Assembly (NCBI GenBank): GCA_009786735.1 | Contig: WQRM01000052.1 | Span: 3,320 to 9,510 of the forward strand | Reading direction: 5' to 3' | Origin: Oscillospiraceae bacterium | GTDB taxonomy: Bacteria; Bacillota; Clostridia; Oscillospirales; Acutalibacteraceae | DNA: 6,191 bases | In this document: one piece after another, positions 1 to 5,326 of the stretch | Layout of the letters: every line of letters starts with the position of its first letter | How positions within the stretch are numbered: position 1 is the stretch's first letter | Program-made: the position numbers and the translations under genes | The notes under the pieces: generated by a model | Seen by the model: only the letters and a program-made list of their open reading frames with translations | The model's database searches: none | What the model was told of the DNA's origin: nothing

Positions 1-633
1 CCCGCCGGCAGCACCAACGACCTCGCCCGCACGCTGCGTATTCCCATCAACAACAACGCCGAAGCCATTGATGTTATCCTCAATGGTCAGCCGTTGTATA
101 ACGACGTGGGCAGGTTCAATGGCGGTGACTACTTTAGCTACATCGTGTCCTGCGGCGCGTTCATTGACATTTCGTTCAACACCCCGCAAAAGCAAAAAAA
201 CCGCTGGGGTCGCATGGCGTATTTCGCGCAGGCACCGGCAGCCATTCGCGGCATCAAGCCCATTGCGATGCACATCACCACCGCCGAAGGTGAGGAAATT
301 GAGGGCACTTTCGCGTTTTGCTCCATCACCAATTCGTCGTCCATTGGCGGGGCGCTCAAGCTGCCGCGCCGCTTGGTTGGGCTTAACGACGGCAAGTTTG
401 AGCTGCTGTTGGCACACTATCCGAAGAACTTCGCGGAGCTCACTACCATGTTTAGTCGTGCTGCGTTTTTGCAGGACTACAAGCAGCCGGGTCTCACGTT
501 GCTGCACACCAGCCGCGCGGAGTTCAAGCTGACCGAGCCCACCACATGGACAGTGGATGGCGAAAATGGCGGCGAGCACGACCACGTGGTGGTGGAGAAC
601 GTGCACAACGCGATTCAGATATTCCGCAGATAG
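1..633 (+). CDS. Diacylglycerol kinase family lipid kinase (YegS/BmrU/DgkB-like), C-terminal part, 5' end outside the window
   Basis: The frame is open from base 1 to the TAG at 631-633, giving 210 codons of a protein whose N-terminus lies off the left edge. It opens with PAGSTNDLARTL, matching the G(T/S)xND(F/L)A nucleotide/Mg-binding motif of the DagK family. The preceding GGDGT motif would be outside the window. Further family landmarks are the run NSSSIGGALKLPRRLVGLNDGKF around codons 110-133 (written in two parts in the family as N...GGG..AP and DGxL) and TWTVDGEN at codons 183-189, the conserved C-terminal DGE. Such enzymes phosphorylate diacylglycerol or related lipids at the inner membrane face, feeding phosphatidic acid back to phospholipid synthesis. 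The exact lipid cannot be read from sequence. No frameshift is seen. A TTG at 94 in the same frame is internal, because homology continues upstream of it. Confidence 0.87.
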   Translation, partial: PAGSTNDLARTLRIPINNNAEAIDVILNGQPLYNDVGRFNGGDYFSYIVSCGAFIDISFNTPQKQKNRWGRMAYFAQAPAAIRGIKPIAMHITTAEGEEIEGTFAFCSITNSSSIGGALKLPRRLVGLNDGKFELLLAHYPKNFAELTTMFSRAAFLQDYKQPGLTLLHTSRAEFKLTEPTTWTVDGENGGEHDHVVVENVHNAIQIFRR

Positions 634-636
634 CGT

Positions 637-707
637 GTAGGGACGCACCCCAGTGCGTCCCGTGTTTTCATCAAAACTTGTGGGTCGCGCAGGGGCGCGC
701 TCCCTAC
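637..707. repeat. Palindromic MITE-like intergenic repeat with GTAGGGA/TCCCTAC ends
   Basis: The element starts 3 nt after the kinase stop and ends 24 nt before the next ATG. Its ends are perfect 7-bp inverted repeats, GTAGGGA (637-643) and TCCCTAC (701-707). Inside are three consecutive hairpins. The first is a perfect 9-bp stem, GGGACGCAC (640-648) with GTGCGTCCC (653-661). The second is GTTTT (664-668) with AAAAC (673-677). The third is CGCGC (686-690) with GCGCG (695-699), extended by the flanking GGG and CCC. No T-run follows any stem, so it is not a standard terminator. Short palindromic elements of this look are scattered between genes in many Clostridia. Membership in a repeat family is inference from the form alone. 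Confidence 0.6.
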
Positions 708-731
708 GACACCCCATAAAAGGAGAAAACC

Positions 732-2129
732 ATGGCCGTATTACAATACAAATGCCCAAATTGCACCGGCGGCATCGAGTTTGACCAGTCGCTGCAAAAA
801 ATGCTGTGCCCGTTTTGCCAAACCGAGTTCGAGGCAACGGCGCTCGAAGAGTTCAACGCCGTGGAGGAAGCCCCGCAACATACCGAGTGGCTGCAGTCCG
901 GCGGCGAAGAGTGGAACGACAGCGACCTGCAGGGTTTCACTTGTCCGTCTTGCGCGGGCGAGCTGCTGGGCGATGCCAAAACCGCATCCACCCGCTGCCC
1001 ATACTGCGGCAACCCGACCGTGCTGCCCGCACGGCTCAGCGGCGTGTTCAAGCCGGACTGCATCATCCCCTTCAAGCTCGATAACGCTGCGGCGAAGACC
1101 GCGTTTGCCGAGAAGCTCAAGGGAAAAAAACTGCTGCCCAAGCAGTTCGCTGACCAAAGCGTGCTGGAGGAAATCGTGGGCAGCTATGTGCCGTTTTGGC
1201 TGTTTGACTGCCAAGCCAAAGCAAACGGCACGTGGCGCGCTACGCGCGTGAAAACGTGGAGCGATCGCCGCTTTCACTACACAAAAACCGACCATTTTCA
1301 GCTGCGGCGTGCCGGTGATGCCGCGTTCACGCAGATTCCCGTGGACGCCTGCAGCAAGATGGACAGCAACTATATGGACGCCATTGAGCCCTTTGACCAC
1401 AGCGGCATTCAGCCGTTTCAGATGACGTTTTTGTCAGGCTACTTGGCGGATATGTACGACGTGACGGCCGAGCAGTGTCGCCCGCGCATTGAGAGCCGCT
1501 GCGGCGAAAGCATGGAGCAAGCCCTCACCGGCGCGCAAGGTGGACGCGGCGGCTACAACAGCGTGCGCAAAGAAAGCAGCCAAGCATGGCTCACGCAGGC
1601 CAAGGCGAGTTACGCGCTGATGCCCGTGTGGAATCTCAACGCCAAATTTGAAGGGCAGAACTACCGCTTTGCGATGAACGGTCAAACCGGCAAGTTCGTG
1701 GGTCAGCTGCCTGTGTGCAAAAAACGCAGCGCCGCGTGGTGGTTTGGCTTGTTCGGCGGCATTTCGGTGGCGATGATATTGATTTTCGCGCTGCTGTTTG
1801 GCGGGCTGAACATATTCTGGTCACTGGTTGGGCTGGGCATTGGCGTGTTCACGGCGAGCGCTGTGGTGAGCGCCTTCAAAAAGCAGATGAACACGGCGTT
1901 GCCGCAAAAGGCTGCCTGCAACTACATGGGCAATTTCCGCATCACGAAAAACCAAGATACATTCCTGTTCAGCAACACGCAGCGTGTGCGGGTTAACCAA
2001 GGCGCTACGGTGGTCGCTGCAGGTGCAGCGGGCGGTGCTATGGCGCGCGGCATGTCCCGTCCGTCAAGCGGTAGCTTCAAAGGCGGCGGATCGTCGTTTA
2101 AGGGTGGCGGCGGTGGCCGCAGACGGTGA
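732..2129 (+). CDS. Double zinc-ribbon membrane protein (TFIIB-type zinc ribbon, YdjG-like)
   Basis: This is a complete 465-residue protein. ATG 732 is chosen because AGGAG (721-725) precedes it by 6 nt. Two zinc ribbons are visible: CPNC (8-11) with CPFC (26-29), and CPSC (71-74) with CPYC (89-92). A large middle domain follows (about 100-330) with YVPFWLFD and, near its end, a PVWNLN...FAMNGQTGKFVGQLPV stretch typical of bacterial proteins labelled TFIIB-type zinc ribbon. Two membrane helices lie near 337-357 and 359-381. The tail (about 440-465) is rich in Gly/Ser/Phe and ends GGGGGRRR. Relatives such as Bacillus YdjG sit in phage-shock-like loci with PspA, TPM-domain and SPFH proteins and act at the membrane, not in DNA replication, although some are mislabelled PriA. 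None of those partners is seen here. The gene may be cotranscribed with the upstream kinase. The precise role is unknown. Confidence 0.8.
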   Translation: MAVLQYKCPNCTGGIEFDQSLQKMLCPFCQTEFEATALEEFNAVEEAPQHTEWLQSGGEEWNDSDLQGFTCPSCAGELLGDAKTASTRCPYCGNPTVLPARLSGVFKPDCIIPFKLDNAAAKTAFAEKLKGKKLLPKQFADQSVLEEIVGSYVPFWLFDCQAKANGTWRATRVKTWSDRRFHYTKTDHFQLRRAGDAAFTQIPVDACSKMDSNYMDAIEPFDHSGIQPFQMTFLSGYLADMYDVTAEQCRPRIESRCGESMEQALTGAQGGRGGYNSVRKESSQAWLTQAKASYALMPVWNLNAKFEGQNYRFAMNGQTGKFVGQLPVCKKRSAAWWFGLFGGISVAMILIFALLFGGLNIFWSLVGLGIGVFTASAVVSAFKKQMNTALPQKAACNYMGNFRITKNQDTFLFSNTQRVRVNQGATVVAAGAAGGAMARGMSRPSSGSFKGGGSSFKGGGGGRRR

Positions 2130-2211
2130 TGTTCGCGTCAAAACAATGATTTTTATGCGCCTATCTTAACGCACAGCGAAGCGACGGAGCCTCACCGCAG
2201 GTGAAAAAAAC

Positions 2212-2248
2212 CGGGTAGCAGTATTTCCTGCTACCCGTTCTTTTTTTT
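2212..2248. terminator. Bidirectional rho-independent terminator between convergent genes
   Basis: A perfect 10-bp stem, CGGGTAGCAG (2212-2221) with CTGCTACCCG (2228-2237), closes a 6-nt loop. On the plus strand it is followed by TTCTTTTTTTT (2238-2248). On the minus strand the stem is followed by one G and then seven T (the A-run at 2204-2210). It lies 82 nt after the zinc-ribbon gene and 15 nt beyond the stop of the convergent membrane-protein gene, so it can end both transcripts. Confidence 0.92.
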
Positions 2249-2262
2249 ACGTCCTTTATGTT

Positions 2263-2787
2263 TTACATCGCCGAAACAGGCGAGCTGTCGGTGTGTTTGG
2301 GGGCTTTTGCTTTGCCGCGGGTCAACTGCAGGCCGCAGTCAATCAAGAACCACGCGCTCAGCGCAAGCATCAGCCAGGCGCCCACGCCCAAGCTTTGCGG
2401 AATCGCCGCAGCATTGGTGTAAATCGTAGTGATTTGGTGGGTGAGTGCATTGCTGGCAGAATACAGCAGCATGCACAGCGAAACCACTTGCACGGCTGCC
2501 GCAACGGTCAGCACCGTTTTGGTGTAGCGCGAGAAGTCTTGCATAAAGCGGTCAAATGCCCAGATGGCTGCGATGGTCAGCGGGGCGAGCACAAAGCGCA
2601 GCACCGCCGAAAATGAAAGTTGATAAACGCTGATGTTCATCCCCAGCCACGATGCAGTTGCCATGGGCAAGATGCCCAGCAGCAGGGTGGCGATTGCCAG
2701 CACAAGCGGAAACCACTTGCGTTGCTTGCCATACCAAGCTAGTGCGGGAGCGGTATACCTTTTTGCCGCATCAAGTTGTCGAACCAT
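2263..2787 (-). CDS. Four-helix integral membrane protein of unknown function
   Basis: This is a 174-residue protein I do not recognise. ATG 2787 is well supported, because AGGAGG (2795-2800 on the complement) sits 7 nt upstream. Four hydrophobic helices are predicted at about 25-47, 57-77, 90-110 and 133-153. The basic N-terminus (KRYTAPALAWYGKQRK) and basic C-terminal tail (TRGKAKAPKH) both fit a cytoplasmic location. There is no obvious catalytic motif; the few charged residues near the membrane include D79 and R80 after helix 2 and D150 inside helix 4. The first 49 nt lie inside the end of the signal peptidase gene in another frame, which suggests translational coupling and a linked role at the membrane. 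It is the last gene before the terminator. It could be a peptidase partner, an accessory export protein or an unrelated small membrane protein. Confidence 0.75.
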   Translation of the reverse strand: MVRQLDAAKRYTAPALAWYGKQRKWFPLVLAIATLLLGILPMATASWLGMNISVYQLSFSAVLRFVLAPLTIAAIWAFDRFMQDFSRYTKTVLTVAAAVQVVSLCMLLYSASNALTHQITTIYTNAAAIPQSLGVGAWLMLALSAWFLIDCGLQLTRGKAKAPKHTDSSPVSAM

Positions 2788-3506
2788 TCGTGTTCCTCCT
2801 TGTTGTTGTGCTTGGCCAGCACGTTGTCGAGCATGGCCAGCAAACTGTCGTCGTCATCGTCAATTAGGTCGTATAAGTCGCCTTGTTCAACGTCTGTGTG
2901 TTTACCTGGTGTTGCAAGCCAATCGTCTTGCGGTGCTTCGTCGGTGGGATACTCCGGCAGGGCAAGCGGCACGGTGTTGTTGCGTTTGCGGCGAAGGATT
3001 GTTACCAGTGCAACCAAGCCAATCGCCAGCAACAGCAGCACGCCAGCCGGTAACACAACGAACAACAGAATCCCACTTGCGCTGCCCAGTTGAATGGTAT
3101 TGGAATACCACACCACGCGATAGCGGAAGTTGTACTGCGTCACCGGGGCGGCATCGGGCATGGTGATGGAAGGGTTGTCGCCCTGCGTGATGACTTGGTA
3201 GGTCTCGCGCTGCACAATGCGGTGGGTGTTGAGGATGGGGTCACCATTGCCGCTGATGTTGAAGGTGATGATGTCGCGGTATTCCAGATCCGCAAAGGGC
3301 GTTACGCGACCGATCACCAGTGCGCCGACCTCGATGGTGGGATACATGGAATCGCTGACCACAATGTAGGGTCGGAAGCCGTACCAGGTATTTTGGAAAC
3401 TCGGATTAACTGCCCCCAAGAATGCCGGCACGATACCCAGACCCAACGCCAACACCAAGAGAACCAACAGGATATTCAAAATCCAATTGCTTTTTCGTCC
3501 GTTCAT
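2739..3506 (-). CDS. Signal peptidase I, ER/archaeal-type (SipW-like), with acidic cytoplasmic tail
   Basis: This is a 255-residue membrane protease that cleaves signal peptides from exported proteins. With ATG 3506 as start, the SDSMYPT motif carries the nucleophile Ser53, THRIV places His95 where bacterial-type enzymes have Lys, and QGDN gives candidate Asp110. This Ser-His-Asp pattern marks the SipW/ER class, whose Bacillus member processes the biofilm protein TasA and its partner TapA. Helix 1 spans about 9-31, the catalytic domain is extracellular, and helix 2 spans about 145-171. The remaining 84 residues are an extra cytoplasmic tail containing DLYDLIDDDDD, longer than in compact SipW enzymes. 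An in-frame TTG at 3512 is possible, but the weak GAGAAG site (3514-3519) is spaced for ATG 3506. The gene lies 72 nt downstream of the binding-protein gene and overlaps the next gene by 49 nt. Its substrate is unknown. Confidence 0.88.
   Translation of the reverse strand: MNGRKSNWILNILLVLLVLALGLGIVPAFLGAVNPSFQNTWYGFRPYIVVSDSMYPTIEVGALVIGRVTPFADLEYRDIITFNISGNGDPILNTHRIVQRETYQVITQGDNPSITMPDAAPVTQYNFRYRVVWYSNTIQLGSASGILLFVVLPAGVLLLLAIGLVALVTILRRKRNNTVPLALPEYPTDEAPQDDWLATPGKHTDVEQGDLYDLIDDDDDSLLAMLDNVLAKHNNKEEHEWFDNLMRQKGIPLPH
2795..2800 (-). promoter_or_regulatory. Ribosome-binding site embedded in the signal peptidase coding region
   Basis: AGGAGG on the minus strand, 7 nt before ATG 2787, lies within the peptidase reading frame. 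It fixes the start of the four-helix membrane protein and shows that the 49-nt overlap is a real gene arrangement and not an overlong reading frame. Confidence 0.85.
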
Positions 3507-3530
3507 TTCCAACTTCTCTTTTTCACGTGA

Positions 3531-3552
3531 GCGACCGACCTAAGACGGTCGC
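3531..3552 (-). other. Intercistronic hairpin between binding-protein and peptidase genes
   Basis: A perfect 7-bp stem, GCGACCG (3531-3537) with CGGTCGC (3546-3552), has an 8-nt loop and can extend by GTG/CAC across one bulged A. A separate perfect 8-bp palindrome, TCACGTGA, follows directly at 3523-3530 in minus-strand order. No T-run follows on either strand, so it is not a typical terminator. It could be an mRNA processing or stabilising element, or a degraded palindromic repeat. The 72-nt gap holds no clear promoter. Confidence 0.5.
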
Positions 3553-3578
3553 CACTAAACATCATTTACAGTCCTGTT

Positions 3579-5180
3579 TTATCGCGCATCATATGCGGCT
3601 TGCGTCGCGGCGATAATATCTTGCAGGCCAAGGTTGTTGAGCTCGGCAACGAAGTCGTTCCAGCCATAGCTCAAGCTGCGTGCGCCGGTGACAAACTCGC
3701 GCGATGCTTGGGTGAGGTATTGCGAAACACCTTGCACGTTCAAGCCGCTGAAGTCTGCGGTTTGCAGCACAATTTGCGGCAGCGCGAACCTTGCGCTGTT
3801 GAGACCAACGGGGACTTCATAAACTTCGCGGGTCACCGCGTTGAGATAACCTTGCCAGTTTGCGGCGGTCGCCAAGCTCGTGCCTTGTTCGGGCGCTTGT
3901 TGTTGCATTTGCAGGCGAGCGTCCATCCAGAAGGGCACTGCGCCGGGGAATTGACCGTAGAAGTCAAGACCATTGAAGCCGCTGTCTGCTGGCTGCCAAG
4001 TGGCTGCTTGCCCGCTGCCCATGGAAAGCGCATTGGCGTCTGCGGCGCTCCAGCCGGTGTCTTGCGTGCCAAACAGCACGGTTTTCGTGCCTTCTTCGCT
4101 CAGCAGGGCATCGCCAAACTGCAGCGCAAGCATGTGGCGCTCGTTGCCGATGCGTGCGGGAATCATCAGTCCGCCCAGTTGGATTTCGCTCGGGCGTGCC
4201 AAGGTGGAACGATGACCGTTGTTGTTCAGCGGGGGCAGGGGATCCCAGGATGCAGCGCGGTCGGCGTCGTTGAACAGGGCAAACAGGTTGTTGGCGAAAA
4301 TCACGCCATAACGCTCGTTGCCGCGGCCGCCGGTGAAGAACACTTCGCTGCCTTGGGTGAACAGGGTGCTGTCTACCAAGCCTTCGCTGTAAATGGTGTT
4401 GAGCATTTGCAGCGCTTGGCGGAACTCGGGTTGGGTTACGCCTGCATACACTTGACCGTCGCGCACGTTGAGGAAGTTGCTGAACTCGCTGAGGTCAAAA
4501 TCGGTGGTGACAAACGACTGGATTAAAAAGCCCAGTGTGGTTTGGTTTGCAGGGCTGCCGCCATAGGACACGCCAAGGGCGGGTACGCCGTGCTGTTGCT
4601 CCGAGAACACGCGCAGCATGTTCAGGAACTCTTGCGGGGTGTTGGGCATGCCCAGCCCAGCTTGTTGCAGCCAATCGCGGTTAACCCACGCTTTTTGCGG
4701 GAAAGACTCGCTGAAGTGGTCGCTGAGAGCCGGGAAGGATACCATGCTGCCGTTGAGCCGAAACTGCGGCAAACGATTCACATCACGGTTGATGATATAT
4801 TGCAAATTTGGTGCATGATGCAGCATGTACTCAAAGTTGAGGAACGCTTGTTGTTGCATCAGCATGTCGAGTTCGTGTCCGCTCAGCCCAAGGCCGAGGT
4901 ACACGTCGGGGAGGTCAGCGCCGTCGAGGGAGAGGTCGCGCATCACGTGATCCATGGGGTTGCTGCCATAGTCCGCCCATTGGATGCGCACACCAAGTTG
5001 GTTTTCCATCCAACGGGTAATGCCTTGGTTGTTCCAGACATCGATGATTTCGCTGCGCGACGCCACAATCAACGTGGGCGTGCGGCGAGTGAGCAGGAAA
5101 ATTCCTGCGCCGGCGGCAATGGCTACCACCAAAACAATGGCGATGAGCGCAAGCCAAAACTTTTTGGATTTGCTTTTCAT
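3579..5180 (-). CDS. Extracellular solute-binding protein, family 1 (LplA/YtcQ-like), membrane-anchored, no lipobox
   Basis: This is a 533-residue protein. ATG 5180 is preceded by GGAGGA (complement of 5188-5193) with 7-nt spacing. A lysine-rich start and helix 8-30 form a signal anchor. The exported part carries family features: GITRWMENQLGVRIQW (about 54-69), LPDVYLG, and a segment reading VYAGVTQPEFRQALQMLNTIY. The C-terminus is typical of LplA/YtcQ-type binding proteins (GWNDFVAELNNLGL, then AAYDAR). Relatives capture oligosaccharides for ABC importers. Unlike most Gram-positive binding proteins, it has no lipobox cysteine and no cysteine at all, so it is probably held by its N-terminal helix or released by cleavage. 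No permease or ATPase gene is seen. It has its own promoter (5286-5314) and is followed by the signal peptidase gene, so it may serve sensing or surface assembly instead of import. Confidence 0.85.
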   Translation of the reverse strand: MKSKSKKFWLALIAIVLVVAIAAGAGIFLLTRRTPTLIVASRSEIIDVWNNQGITRWMENQLGVRIQWADYGSNPMDHVMRDLSLDGADLPDVYLGLGLSGHELDMLMQQQAFLNFEYMLHHAPNLQYIINRDVNRLPQFRLNGSMVSFPALSDHFSESFPQKAWVNRDWLQQAGLGMPNTPQEFLNMLRVFSEQQHGVPALGVSYGGSPANQTTLGFLIQSFVTTDFDLSEFSNFLNVRDGQVYAGVTQPEFRQALQMLNTIYSEGLVDSTLFTQGSEVFFTGGRGNERYGVIFANNLFALFNDADRAASWDPLPPLNNNGHRSTLARPSEIQLGGLMIPARIGNERHMLALQFGDALLSEEGTKTVLFGTQDTGWSAADANALSMGSGQAATWQPADSGFNGLDFYGQFPGAVPFWMDARLQMQQQAPEQGTSLATAANWQGYLNAVTREVYEVPVGLNSARFALPQIVLQTADFSGLNVQGVSQYLTQASREFVTGARSLSYGWNDFVAELNNLGLQDIIAATQAAYDAR

Positions 5181-5209
5181 GTGGGGGTCCTCCGCTGTCT
5201 TTTTTTGTG

Positions 5210-5245
5210 CGGCAGGGGATACGCCGGGGAGCGCATCCCCTGCCG
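5210..5245 (-). promoter_or_regulatory. Strong hairpin in the 5' leader of the binding-protein gene
   Basis: A perfect 11-bp stem, CGGCAGGGGAT (5210-5220) with ATCCCCTGCCG (5235-5245), has a 14-nt loop and lies in the predicted leader, about 17 nt before the ribosome site. In the minus-strand RNA the single GGGGA element can pair with any of three CCCC-containing segments (complements of 5251-5256, 5225-5229 and 5215-5220), so alternative folds exist. No T-run follows, so it is not a terminator itself. It could control mRNA stability or translation; no known riboswitch class is recognised. Confidence 0.45.
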
Positions 5246-5268
5246 ATTGCCGGGGAATTTCGTCGCTT

Positions 5269-5280
5269 TATCGCGCGATA
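5269..5280 (-). promoter_or_regulatory. Candidate operator: 12-bp palindrome over the predicted transcription start
   Basis: TATCGCGCGATA is a perfect palindrome. The predicted start, about 7 nt after the -10 box, falls at about 5279, inside it. This is a position where a dimeric repressor would block initiation. The regulator is unknown and the site occurs once in the window, so a chance or structural origin remains possible. Confidence 0.4.
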
Positions 5281-5285
5281 GTATA

Positions 5286-5314
5286 ATTATACCACTTTTG
5301 TCGAATAAAGTCAA
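5286..5314 (-). promoter_or_regulatory. Sigma-A promoter of the binding-protein/peptidase operon, extended -10
   Basis: On the minus strand TTGACT (complement of 5309-5314) and TATAAT (complement of 5286-5291) are separated by exactly 17 nt. The TATAAT is preceded by TGG, giving an extended -10 (TGnTATAAT). The -35 box begins only 12 nt after the stop codon of the upstream surface-protein gene, and no terminator lies between, so readthrough from that gene is also possible. The predicted leader is about 98 nt. Confidence 0.88.
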
Positions 5315-5326
5315 CGATTAATTTTG

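Noticed and set aside
640..661. Terminator for the lipid kinase gene
   Set aside because: The 9-bp stem is followed by CGTGTTTTCA-like sequence with only a short T-run set back from the stem, and it is better explained as part of the larger palindromic element.
741..1400. Minus-strand 219-codon frame opposite the zinc-ribbon gene
   Set aside because: The plus-strand protein has four CxxC pairs and a strong ribosome site, so the opposite frame is a shadow.
3090..3530. Plus-strand 146-codon open frame opposite the signal peptidase
   Set aside because: The catalytic Ser, His and Asp motifs of the minus-strand peptidase explain this stretch; the plus frame has no supporting signals.
3600..4526. 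Plus-strand 308-codon open frame opposite the binding protein
   Set aside because: The minus-strand protein here has clear family motifs, a promoter and a ribosome site. The plus frame has none of these and is a by-product of GC-rich coding sequence.
5210..5245. Rho-independent terminator or riboswitch in the leader
   Set aside because: No T-run follows the stem on either strand, and no known riboswitch core is recognisable; it is kept only as an unassigned leader hairpin.
4542..5321. Plus-strand 259-codon open frame
   Set aside because: It lies opposite the N-terminal half of the binding-protein gene, its leader and its promoter, and shows no recognisable domain.
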